The translations under genes and the position numbers were made by a program. Shown here piece by piece: positions 35,232-42,493 of a stretch of DNA of 51,871 nucleotides. The stretch comes from Clostridium sp. CAG:762 (GTDB lineage: Bacteria > Bacillota_I > Bacilli_A > RF39 > UBA660), in NCBI GenBank assembly GCA_000432575.1, contig HF996812.1, positions 1-51,871 on the forward strand, given 5' to 3'. Below the pieces are notes generated by a model, which saw nothing but the letters and a program-made list of their open reading frames with translations, was not told the DNA's origin and did no database searches. Numbering within the stretch: the stretch's first letter is position 1; each line of letters begins with the position of its first letter.

Positions 35232-35261
35232 ACTTCGGTATTTAAAAAAGGGAAGTGGATT

Positions 35262-37082
35262 ATGAATACAGATAAAATAAGAAACATTGCTATTATAGCT
35301 CACGTAGATCATGGCAAAACAACGTTTGTAGATAGATTATTACAAAAATCAGGCACATTTAGAGAAAATGAACAAGTAAACGAAAGAGCCATGGATTCTA
35401 ACGACATTGAAAGAGAACGAGGCATCACCATACTATCTAAAACTACAGCCATTAACTATGATGGATACCGTATAAATATTCTAGACACGCCAGGCCATGC
35501 CGATTTCGGTGGTGAGGTAGAAAGAATTATGAACATGGTAGATGGTGTTATGCTACTCGTCGATGCTTATGAAGGCACTATGCCACAAACAAGATTCGTG
35601 TTAAAGAAGGCACTCGAAGCCAAAGTTAAACCAATCGTTGTAATAAATAAAGTGGATAAGCCAACAGCACGTATTAATCAAGTAATTGACGAGGTCATTG
35701 ACTTATTTATTGAACTTGGCGCCGACGATTCGCAATTGGATTTCAAAACTTGCTATGTTTCAGCTTTAAATGGCACGGCCAGTTTAGATCCAGATTTATC
35801 AACTCAAACAGAAAACTATGATGATATCTTTAAACTAATCATAAATGAAATTCCAACACCAAAAGTAGATATAAATGGCTATTTACAATTTCAACCAGCA
35901 TTACTAGACTATAATGATTATGTAGGAAGAATTGGTATTGGACGCATCCAATCAGGCACTATACATGAAAATGAAATGGTAAGTTGTGTGAGATTAGATG
36001 GTAGTATAAAACAGTTTAGAATACAGAAACTATTTGGGTACCTAGGATTAAAAAGAATAGAAGTAAAAGAGGCTCACGCCGGTGAGATTATTGCCATAGC
36101 CGGTTTAGAAGATATTTCAGTAGGAGAAACAGTATGTAACATTGGACATGAAAAAGCCTTACCAATATTAAGAATTGACGAACCAACCTTACAAATGACA
36201 TTCATGGTTAATGATAGTCCATTCGTTGGCCGTGATGGTAAGTTATTAACGGCAAGAAAAATAGAAGAAAGACTATACAAAGAAACACAAAAAGATGTAA
36301 GCTTAAAAGTAGAACAATCATCAAATGATTCATGGCTTGTTTCAGGACGTGGCGAATTACATTTATCAATTTTAATTGAGAATATGAGACGTGAAGGATT
36401 TGAATTACAAGTATCAAAACCTGAAGTAATCTTGAAAGAAATAAATGGTGTTATTTGTGAGCCATATGAAGATGTCCAAATAGAAGTAAAAGAAGATAGC
36501 GTTGGAAATGTCATTGAAGCCTTAGGCCTTCGCGGAGCCAAAATGGAAAACATGACTAACTTTGTTGACATGGTAAGATTAAACTATACCATTCCATCAC
36601 GTGGTTTAATAGGTTTCACAACAGAATTTATGACAATGACAAAAGGATATGGCATCTTAAATCACACTTTCAAATGTTATGAAAAACAAGAAAATGTCAA
36701 CATTGGTGAAAGAAAACTAGGTGTCTTGGTCTCTATGGAAAATGGTAAATCAACATCATATGCCATTGGACTATTAGAGGACAGAGGTATTATGTTCATA
36801 GAACCAGGTGAAGAAATATATGAAGGAATGATAGTAGGAGAATGTAACCGAGAAAACGATTTAGCGGTAAACGTAGTTAAAGGAAAACAATTAACCAATA
36901 TGCGTGCCGCAGGTTCGGACCACACAGTAGTCCTAAAAAGACCAAGAAAATTAACATTAGAAGGTTGCTTAGACTACATCAACAAAGATGAATTGGTGGA
37001 AATAACTCCTAATCATTTAAGGTTAAGAAAAAAAATATTAAATACAGAAACAAGAAAGAAATACGATAGTAGAAACAAATAG
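35262..37082 (+). CDS. typA: Translational GTPase TypA/BipA
   Basis: A ribosome-binding GTPase of the EF-G/LepA group that helps 50S assembly and stress growth. The 606-residue protein has G1 AHVDHGKTT (about 11-19), switch II DTPGHADFGGEVER, G4 NKVD, then the beta-barrel, domain III/V blocks and the TypA-specific C-terminal domain (SYAIGLLEDRG, MRAAGSDHTVVLK). The start ATG at 35262 follows AAAGGGAAGTGG; an in-frame ATG at 35220 lies between the promoter boxes, so it is excluded. It has two promoters and a long leader. Confidence 0.96.
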   Translation: MNTDKIRNIAIIAHVDHGKTTFVDRLLQKSGTFRENEQVNERAMDSNDIERERGITILSKTTAINYDGYRINILDTPGHADFGGEVERIMNMVDGVMLLVDAYEGTMPQTRFVLKKALEAKVKPIVVINKVDKPTARINQVIDEVIDLFIELGADDSQLDFKTCYVSALNGTASLDPDLSTQTENYDDIFKLIINEIPTPKVDINGYLQFQPALLDYNDYVGRIGIGRIQSGTIHENEMVSCVRLDGSIKQFRIQKLFGYLGLKRIEVKEAHAGEIIAIAGLEDISVGETVCNIGHEKALPILRIDEPTLQMTFMVNDSPFVGRDGKLLTARKIEERLYKETQKDVSLKVEQSSNDSWLVSGRGELHLSILIENMRREGFELQVSKPEVILKEINGVICEPYEDVQIEVKEDSVGNVIEALGLRGAKMENMTNFVDMVRLNYTIPSRGLIGFTTEFMTMTKGYGILNHTFKCYEKQENVNIGERKLGVLVSMENGKSTSYAIGLLEDRGIMFIEPGEEIYEGMIVGECNRENDLAVNVVKGKQLTNMRAAGSDHTVVLKRPRKLTLEGCLDYINKDELVEITPNHLRLRKKILNTETRKKYDSRNK

Positions 37083-37099
37083 TATTTCTTTCTTTTTTT
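37052..37099 (+). terminator. Terminator of typA, nested in its last codons
   Basis: AAGAAAGAAATAC (37052-37064) pairs over 13 bases with GTATTTCTTTCTT (37082-37094), then T5. The left arm is coding sequence. Confidence 0.85.
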
Positions 37100-37114
37100 A
37101 AATCATTTTATTAT

Positions 37115-37216
37115 AAAAAAAGAGACCGTCCCCCTGAGGCCGATCTCCCAAAAAGAATAAAAAGGGGTTGGCTAGTGTGATACTAGCACCAATTCGCCTA
37201 AAAATTTGAATTGGTG
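37115..37216 (-). ncRNA. Candidate ~100-nt small RNA with three hairpins
   Basis: On the minus strand the predicted start meets a 5' hairpin ACCAATTC/GAATTGGT (37215-37208 with 37195-37188). It directly abuts a second hairpin GCTAGT/ACTAGC (37187-37182 with 37176-37171). A single-stranded CAACCCCTTTTT segment follows, and then a terminator GAGATCG...CGGTCTC (37147-37122, one mismatch) ending in seven T. Its own consensus promoter lies upstream. No ORF is present. The C-rich loop could pair with G-rich ribosome binding sites. I do not recognise a known family. Confidence 0.6.
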
Positions 37217-37222
37217 ATATAT

Positions 37223-37251
37223 ATAATAACTGCAAGTTTGACTTTTGTCAA
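37223..37251 (-). promoter_or_regulatory. Promoter of the small RNA
   Basis: On the minus strand TTGACA (37251-37246), 17 bases, TATTAT (37228-37223); transcription would start at the base of the first hairpin. Confidence 0.7.
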
Positions 37252-37278
37252 TAAAAAAACAAAAAAAAATTAAAAAAG

Positions 37279-37308
37279 TTGCAAAAAACTTTAAATATAT
37301 GATATACT
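37279..37308 (+). promoter_or_regulatory. Promoter of the second TasA-like gene
   Basis: TTGCAA (37279-37284), 18 bases, TATACT (37303-37308) with extended TGA. Confidence 0.65.
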
Positions 37309-37331
37309 TGTATCATAAGAGAAGGTGAAAC

Positions 37332-38096
37332 ATGGAAAATAAGAATAAAAATAATGAAAAAAAGATTATTAGAAACGAAACACAATCAGTTACCTGCAAA
37401 CCAACTAGTTATGAACAAAAATATATAAAAAGTAAAAAGATATGGGGAACTATTTTAGGAGTAGTTGCCTTTATTCTCCTAATAGTTGGAGCCACATACG
37501 CATGGTACACATGGATTAGAAACGCAGATGTAGGAACTAAAACAGGTATTTTTGATGTTCAATATAACAATGATACAGGTTCAGGTGCAGCTTTACAAGG
37601 AACCCTATCCCCAACCGAAGATAAAACAGGAGGACTAAGCACGTGGGTAAATATCAGTAAAACATCAACTAGTGTATCTGGCAATGCAACATTAAAATTA
37701 CACATAACTGAACTAACCATGGGTGGCACTTGTTCAATAACTGCCCACGAGACACAAACAGCATGTGAAAGTGCAAGCGGAACATGGACAGCAGCTAACC
37801 CTAACAAATTTCACTTTGCGGTATACACTGGCGGATCATGCTCAAACACAACATATGACACCCCAACTAGTTGCGAAGCCGCAAATGAAACATGGACTCC
37901 TACTGAATTAGTAGGCACAGAAGGGACATTAGAAGGCGCGGTATCAGGCAGAGATATAACTCTCATGAGTGGAATACCTTTAACCGAAACATCAACAAGA
38001 TATTATATCTATGTGTGGTTAGATGCTAACGCCGAAGATGAGTATTCAGGATCCAAAGTAACCGGCTATATTTCAGCATCAGCAACACAAAGCTAA
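37332..38096 (+). CDS. Secreted or surface protein with YAWYTW SipW-type motif and Cys repeats
   Basis: 254 residues. A 36-residue charged N-terminus precedes a transmembrane segment (about 37-58) that runs into ATYAWYTWIRNADVGT, like TasA/CalY-type proteins. A Ser/Thr/Gly-rich beta domain follows, containing two copies of a short cysteine unit (GTCSITAHETQTACESASGTW and GSCSNTTYDTPTSCEAANETW) near 136-156 and 171-190, likely two disulfides. Base composition is visibly richer in G and C than the neighbours. RBS GAAGGTG. Single-gene unit with its own terminator. Confidence 0.6.
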   Translation: MENKNKNNEKKIIRNETQSVTCKPTSYEQKYIKSKKIWGTILGVVAFILLIVGATYAWYTWIRNADVGTKTGIFDVQYNNDTGSGAALQGTLSPTEDKTGGLSTWVNISKTSTSVSGNATLKLHITELTMGGTCSITAHETQTACESASGTWTAANPNKFHFAVYTGGSCSNTTYDTPTSCEAANETWTPTELVGTEGTLEGAVSGRDITLMSGIPLTETSTRYYIYVWLDANAEDEYSGSKVTGYISASATQS

Positions 38097-38123
38097 ACAA
38101 AAAGTGATTATTCACTTTTTTTC
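38097..38123 (+). terminator. Terminator of the second TasA-like gene
   Basis: AAAGTGA pairs with TCACTTT around TTAT; seven T follow from the stem on. Confidence 0.8.
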
Positions 38124-38134
38124 TTTTGCACGAT

Positions 38135-38180
38135 GTTATCAATATAAGAAAGGAATCATTCCTATTTCTCATTTGATAAC
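38135..38180. repeat. Long imperfect inverted repeat upstream of tRNA-Pro
   Basis: GTTATCAA (38135-38142) pairs with TTGATAAC (38173-38180); inside it AGAAA pairs with TTTCT and GGAA with TTCC. No T tail in either direction, so it is not an obvious terminator. The rest of 38181-38306 holds nothing I can identify. Confidence 0.45.
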
Positions 38181-38306
38181 TTAAATATTTTCTTTCAGTG
38201 ACTTTTAGATACTCTGCAATATCAAACTATAAAACATTATAAATTTATAACAATTCAATAAAAAAATACCTATCATCAAAAAAAACAATAAATTTTCAAA
38301 AAAAAG

Positions 38307-38334
38307 TTGACTTTTATAAAAAGTATGATATACT
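38307..38334 (+). promoter_or_regulatory. Promoter of tRNA-Pro
   Basis: TTGACT (38307-38312), 16 bases, TATACT (38329-38334) with extended TGA. Confidence 0.75.
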
Positions 38335-38354
38335 AATAAATACATGGAGAAAAT

Positions 38355-38431
38355 CGGGAAGTGGCTCAACTTGGTAGAGCATTTGGTTTGGGACCAAGGG
38401 GTTGCAGGTTCAAATCCTGTCTTCCCGACCA
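38355..38431 (+). tRNA. tRNA-Pro (anticodon TGG)
   Basis: 77 bases with a complete cloverleaf: acceptor CGGGAAG/CTTCCCG, anticodon stem TTTGG/CCAAG with loop TTTGGGA and anticodon TGG at 38389-38391, T-loop GTTCAAATC, discriminator A and an encoded CCA. Confidence 0.96.
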
Positions 38432-38441
38432 TGAGATATTT

Positions 38442-38470
38442 AAAGGACTTCACAGTGAAGTCCTTTTTTC
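38442..38470 (+). terminator. Terminator of tRNA-Pro
   Basis: GGACTTCA (38445-38452) pairs perfectly with TGAAGTCC (38456-38463), followed by T6. Confidence 0.9.
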
Positions 38471-38477
38471 TTTATTT

Positions 38478-38952
38478 CTAATCAATATTTACCAATTCAT
38501 ATTCTTTATTACCAATACCAAGTTGATAAGCCACATCAATAGTATGCTTCCCATTTAAAGATTCAATTCTTTTAATTAAACTATCTTTTTTTGAGGAATG
38601 ATGCTTATCAATCACATTAACTGAAGCCATATCTAAAGCAACAGGAATTGCTATTTCCCCCTCAGCATCAATAATATCAATATTAGCAAATTTGTCAAAA
38701 TCATGTGCTCTAACAACCTCAAGATGCTTTTCTGTGTCATTCCTTTGACCGTTATAAGCCATATTACATTCAACAATTGTCCCATTAACCTTATTAACCA
38801 AATCTTTAATTAAGGTTTTAAGTAGTTGTGCCCACCTAATTCACCAGTTGATATTTTAACTGCGACTTTCCCGTTCAAACTAACTCTAATTTCTCATAAA
38901 TTTTAACCAAACTTTCTTCAGTAATATTTCTTGTAAAATATACCTTCTCCAT
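38478..38952 (-). pseudogene. Decayed DUF362-family gene
   Basis: From an ATG at 38952 the sequence reads MEKVYFTRNITEESLVKIYE, stops in frame, resumes one frame over with LNGKVAVKISTGELGGHNYL, stops again, and resumes in a third frame with VNKVNGTIVECN to a stop at 38478. The joined product is a DUF362 (iron-sulfur type) protein start. The last part jumps from EGEIAIPVALD to a typical C-terminal tail ending KEYELVNID, so the middle of the domain, with its cysteine clusters, is gone. Two frameshifts plus an internal deletion make it a pseudogene; only the last 107 codons remain open. Confidence 0.75.
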
Positions 38953-39019
38953 AATAAATATTCTTCATATCTTTAATTTTTATAATATTAATACTACAGA
39001 AAACCATATTCTTTAAGCT

Positions 39020-39172
39020 TTACCTGTGGTACAAAATATCCATAACAATATAGGTATCATAAAGCAAACCCTTATAAACCAAATTTATTGAATCATCATT
39101 ATCCTCATTAATTTCCAATAAAGGTTTATTAATATCAAAATTAGATACTAAGTCAACAATAAACAATATCAT
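39020..39172 (-). pseudogene. 50-codon ORF, probably a gene remnant
   Basis: The frame from ATG 39172 reads MILFIVDLVSNFDINKPLL to a TAA at 39020, with no RBS. Protein-like sequence continues upstream in the same frame (KGDEIVN, then a stop) and downstream in another frame (PQVKLKEYGFL). This suggests a broken small gene, family unknown. The rest of 38953-39280 shows only stops. Confidence 0.3.
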
Positions 39173-39280
39173 AATTATCTAATTAACAATTTCATCACCT
39201 TTTAACAATCTTTTTATAACTAATCATTGATTCAATAAATTCTTCTCTATTGCTAATAATATTTTACCATATTCCCAAAT

Positions 39281-39303
39281 AAAAAAAACAGATATTTCTA
39301 TCT
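39281..39303 (-). terminator. Terminator of tRNA-Met
   Basis: On the minus strand AGATA-GAAA-TATCT followed by G and eight T. Confidence 0.7.
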
Positions 39304-39318
39304 ATTATAACATCATTT

Positions 39319-39395
39319 TGGTAGCGACGGAGGGGATCGAACCCCCGACCTATTGGGTATGAACCAATCGCTCTAGCCAGCTGAGCTACATCGCC
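39319..39395 (-). tRNA. Elongator tRNA-Met (anticodon CAT)
   Basis: 77 bases: acceptor GGCGATG paired with CGTCGCT, D-arm AGCTCAGCTGGCTAGAGC, anticodon stem ATTGG/CCAAT with loop TTCATAC (anticodon on plus positions 39359-39361), T-arm GGGGGTTCGATCCCC, encoded CCA. It closely resembles Bacillus elongator tRNA-Met; it lacks the C1-A72 mismatch and GGG/CCC stem of initiator tRNA. Ile2 (lysidine) is the less likely alternative. Confidence 0.93.
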
Positions 39396-39416
39396 ATAAA
39401 TCAAACAAGCAACACT

Positions 39417-39445
39417 ATAATAACATAAATATTTGTAATTGACAA
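39417..39445 (-). promoter_or_regulatory. Promoter of tRNA-Met
   Basis: On the minus strand TTGTCA (39445-39440), 17 bases, TATTAT (39422-39417). Confidence 0.7.
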
Positions 39446-39548
39446 TACAAAACATGAATTTTTTTACTAAAATTTACCCATAATTAAAAAGAACACAAAA
39501 CTAAAACAGCATAGCACACCTCAACAAACCAAAAAAAGTTTAAAAACA

Positions 39549-39577
39549 TAGCTAAATTTTTCAAAATATGTTATCCT
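39549..39577 (+). promoter_or_regulatory. Extended -10 promoter of the metallo-hydrolase gene
   Basis: TATCCT (39572-39577) with TGT extension and a weak TAGCTA 17 bases upstream. Confidence 0.5.
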
Positions 39578-39595
39578 ATTAATAGGTGATTATAA

Positions 39596-40120
39596 ATGCA
39601 AATAATAACATTAAAAGTAGGCCCCTTAGAATGCAACTGCTACATTCTAAAAATAAACAGTTGTGCCCTCGTAATAGACCCAGGCAGTGAATTTGAAAAA
39701 ATCGATAGATACCTACAAGACGTCAAATTAAAAGCTATCCTAATAACTCATCACCATTTCGACCACATTGGTGCCCTCCAAGACCTAATCGATAAATACC
39801 ATGTTAAAGTCTATGATTACCACAACCTAAGCAATAAAGAATACACAATCTCACCGTTCATCTTTGATGTCATATACAACCCAGGACATACAACCGACTC
39901 GATAAGTTTTTACTTCAAAAAAGAAAATATCATGTTCGTAGGCGACTTTATCTTCGCTGACAGCATAGGTAGAACCGACCTAGAAACGGGAAACATGAAA
40001 GACATGCAAAAAAGCCTCAACAAAATTAAAAAAATAGATAACAATATCACATTATATCCAGGCCACGGCCCAACCACCAATTTAGATTATGAAAAAAAGC
40101 ATAATATTTATTTTAGGTAG
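39596..40120 (+). CDS. MBL-fold metallo-hydrolase, glyoxalase II-like (YqgX type)
   Basis: 174 residues, the short form of the family that hydrolyses thioesters such as S-lactoylglutathione or related thiols; the true substrate is unknown. The metal motif HHHFDH lies at about 52-57, then NPGHTTDS, GDFIFADSIGRTDL and PGHGPTT supply the remaining ligands. No signal peptide. RBS AGGTGAT. It may be cotranscribed with the next gene, but that has its own promoter. Confidence 0.85.
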   Translation: MQIITLKVGPLECNCYILKINSCALVIDPGSEFEKIDRYLQDVKLKAILITHHHFDHIGALQDLIDKYHVKVYDYHNLSNKEYTISPFIFDVIYNPGHTTDSISFYFKKENIMFVGDFIFADSIGRTDLETGNMKDMQKSLNKIKKIDNNITLYPGHGPTTNLDYEKKHNIYFR

Positions 40121-40140
40121 TAGCAAAATTTTCAATGTTA

Positions 40141-40149
40141 TGCTATACT
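40141..40149 (+). promoter_or_regulatory. Extended -10 promoter of the DUF4015 gene
   Basis: TGCTATACT at 40141-40149 implies a start near 40156. This rules out the ATG at 40155 and supports ATG 40173. Confidence 0.55.
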
Positions 40150-40172
40150 ATTAAATGAAAGTAGGTACTATA

Positions 40173-41891
40173 ATGAAAAAAAGAAAATTAAATATAAAAA
40201 AAGCCATCATTAGTTCCTTAGTATTAATAACAATCGTCTTTGCGTTTGCTACGCTTTCTAAACAACTTATAGGTTCCTTCAAATCATCAGTAACATACTA
40301 CCTAGCCTCTTCCACAAATGAAGTTCCCCTATACGACGAAGAACTAAAAGAAGTAAAGAAAAAATATCGTGGCAATAAAATAAACATCTTTGAAAATAAA
40401 TTCATAAAAAAAGACAACAAAAAGTATATGGAAATCAAAGAAGAAGGCAAAACACTTTATATTGACACAGCCAATTTAGTAAAAAACAGCCACGACGTTG
40501 TCCTTGAAAAAGAATTATATGTTCAAGTATCTACCAGCCTATTAAAAGACATCAGCGACATCCATATAGTTAGCCTAGCCAAAAAAGGAAGTCAAGTCAA
40601 CATATTAGACTATGATAAATTAAATGACAAAGGTCTAGTCAACATGTACAAAGTGAAAATAGAAGATAACGAAGGCTACATCTACGCCAAATATCTAGTA
40701 GATACCGAAGAAGAAGCCCAAGCCAACTACGAAGCCGAAACATATGATAAAATCCATTCCAAAATAAAAAACTCCTACAATGGGGGCAACGCCATTAACT
40801 TAGACTATTATCCCGTAGAAAAACCAAAATTTGATAACAACAAAATGCCCGACTCAGTATACTCTCTTTATCTCAACAGTGGCAAAAACGTAATAAAAAA
40901 CATAGATAAATACATAGAATTCGCTAAAGACACCAAAATAAATACCTTTGTTGTAGACATCATAGATGACAGTGCAATTGGCTATGCTTCACCCATCTTA
41001 AAAGAATTATCACCAACAAGTTACAAATATGCCAATAATACCGTTGAAGAATACAAAGAAGCCATTACCAAATTAAAAGAAGCAGGCTTCTATGTTGTAG
41101 GAAGAATCACCGCTTTCAAAGCCACTCATTATGTTAAAGACCACCCAGAAAACTCAATAAAAAACGTCAAAACAAACGAACCATACTTACATTCCAAAGC
41201 CTATTGGCCAACACCTTATTCAAGAGAAGTATGGTACTATGACGTATCTCTAGCCAAAGAAGCCGTTGAACTAATGGGATTTAATGAAATTAATTTTGAT
41301 TACGTAAGATTTCCAGATAAAATGACTTCCATCGAAAAAAATAATCAAGTCGATTTAGGCAACACCTACAACGAAGAAAAAGCCCAAGCTATCCAAAGAT
41401 TTCTACAATATGCTACTGATGAGTTACATAAATCAAATGTCTACGTCTCAGTAGATGTCTTTGGTGAATCAACAAATGGCACCTATGTAACGGCCTATGG
41501 TCAGTATTGGCCAGCGATTAGCAATGTTGTCGACGTCATATCAGGTATGCCATACCCAGACCACTTCTCAAAAGGTTACTATGGCATAGATAAACCATGG
41601 AATCATCCATATGAATTAATGACCGCATGGGCCAAAGACGCAGCTAAGAGACAAAAAGAAACTACCTCACCCGCAATAGTTAGAACTTGGATTCAAGCCT
41701 TCAATGTCCAATCATATGTTGATCCAAACGGCATAGCCTATGAAGCCGAAGAAATAGAAAAACAAGTAACGGCTTTATTTGAACAAGGACTAAAAGGAGG
41801 ATATATCACTTGGCTATCATCTTCCAACCTAGACAAATACAAAATTCAAAAAAAAGCATTTGCAATAGATTACCTGAAGGAGGTCAAATAA
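40173..41891 (+). CDS. DUF4015 putative glycosyl hydrolase, secreted
   Basis: 572 residues. N-terminal signal anchor (about 8-30), then an SH3-like region with VPLYDEELKEVKKKY and a second VNILDYDKLNDKG segment. A TIM-barrel DUF4015 domain covers about 230-570: NTFVVDIIDDSA, YVVGRITAFKATHYVKDHPE, NEINFDYVRFPD, VSVDVFGES, GMPYPDHFSKGYYGIDKPWNHPYE, IRTWIQAF-like end. The family is related to GH13-type barrels with undefined substrate. ATG 40173 has RBS AGTAGGT. yutD follows immediately. Confidence 0.83.
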   Translation: MKKRKLNIKKAIISSLVLITIVFAFATLSKQLIGSFKSSVTYYLASSTNEVPLYDEELKEVKKKYRGNKINIFENKFIKKDNKKYMEIKEEGKTLYIDTANLVKNSHDVVLEKELYVQVSTSLLKDISDIHIVSLAKKGSQVNILDYDKLNDKGLVNMYKVKIEDNEGYIYAKYLVDTEEEAQANYEAETYDKIHSKIKNSYNGGNAINLDYYPVEKPKFDNNKMPDSVYSLYLNSGKNVIKNIDKYIEFAKDTKINTFVVDIIDDSAIGYASPILKELSPTSYKYANNTVEEYKEAITKLKEAGFYVVGRITAFKATHYVKDHPENSIKNVKTNEPYLHSKAYWPTPYSREVWYYDVSLAKEAVELMGFNEINFDYVRFPDKMTSIEKNNQVDLGNTYNEEKAQAIQRFLQYATDELHKSNVYVSVDVFGESTNGTYVTAYGQYWPAISNVVDVISGMPYPDHFSKGYYGIDKPWNHPYELMTAWAKDAAKRQKETTSPAIVRTWIQAFNVQSYVDPNGIAYEAEEIEKQVTALFEQGLKGGYITWLSSSNLDKYKIQKKAFAIDYLKEVK

Positions 41892-42176
41892 ATGAACGAA
41901 ATCAACATAGAAGATAAAACCTATGAATTACTAACAAACTACAAAGAAGCCTTCAACGAAGAAGAATTTAAAGAAAAATATACTGATTATTTTTATGATT
42001 ACGACTATATCGTAGGAGATATAGCCTACAATAAATTAAGATTAAAAGGCTTTTATGATGCCAAGAACAAAAAAGTAAACAAAATAAATAATTTTAACAA
42101 TTTAGACACCTACCTAAAAAACAATTGTGCAGTAGAATGTCGCTATTTTGTACTAAAAAAAATAAATAAAAACTAA
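41892..42176 (+). CDS. yutD: YutD family protein
   Basis: 94 residues. The pattern YKEAFNEEEFKEKYTDYF, YDYIVGDIAY, LRLKGFYD and a Cys-containing YFVLKK end fits the YutD (DUF1027) family of small cytosolic Firmicute proteins with unknown function. The ATG follows the previous stop with no gap, with AAGGAGG inside the upstream gene. In Bacillus yutD, yutH and yutI are neighbours, as here. Confidence 0.85.
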   Translation: MNEINIEDKTYELLTNYKEAFNEEEFKEKYTDYFYDYDYIVGDIAYNKLRLKGFYDAKNKKVNKINNFNNLDTYLKNNCAVECRYFVLKKINKN

Positions 42177-42211
42177 AAAATATAATATACTAAGAATGAA
42201 GAGGGTGAAAC

Positions 42212-42493
42212 ATGGGCAATATGAAATTAATAACAATAGTCAATGGCATGGAAGATATTGTTGAGGTAGAATTGCTTTGTGCATTTGAAAGTAAAAAGTT
42301 TGATAGCAAATACATCATTTACACCAAAAATGAAAAAGACGAAAATAAAAACACAATCATTTATGCTGGCAAAATTGTAGAAAACGGAGAAAAACAATAC
42401 CTAATGAACATCGATGATTTAGAGTGGGAACACATTAAAGAAATAATGAAATATTTAGCCAAATACGCAGATGAGGAAGTAAGCCATGAATGA
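42212..42493 (+). CDS. DUF1292-family small protein
   Basis: 93 residues, acidic, cytosolic. It matches the DUF1292 layout (VELLCAFESKKFDSKYIIYTKNE, YAGKIVENGEKQYLMNID, then a helix WEHIKEIMKYL). Function unknown. A TATAAT at 42181-42186 may be its promoter. RBS GAGGGTG. It overlaps the next gene by eight bases. Confidence 0.75.
   Translation: MGNMKLITIVNGMEDIVEVELLCAFESKKFDSKYIIYTKNEKDENKNTIIYAGKIVENGEKQYLMNIDDLEWEHIKEIMKYLAKYADEEVSHE

Noticed and set aside
34742..35260. tmRNA, RNase P or SRP RNA in the long gap before typA
   Set aside because: None of the conserved cores of these RNAs is present.
35220..35261. Upstream in-frame ATG extension of typA
   Set aside because: It falls between the -35 and -10 boxes of the proximal promoter and has no RBS.
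37105..37260. CRISPR or IS-end signature in the hairpin-rich region before the second TasA-like gene
   Set aside because: There are no spaced direct repeats and no transposase; promoter, helices and terminator fit a single small RNA better.
38355..39395. Genomic island inserted between two tRNA genes
   Set aside because: No integrase or direct repeats of tRNA ends; the content is decayed ordinary genes.
40238..40263. Fourth copy of the TTTGCTACGC repeat
   Set aside because: It matches only about 13 bases (TTTGCTACGCTTTCTAA) and lies in the coding sequence of a signal anchor; treated as coincidence.
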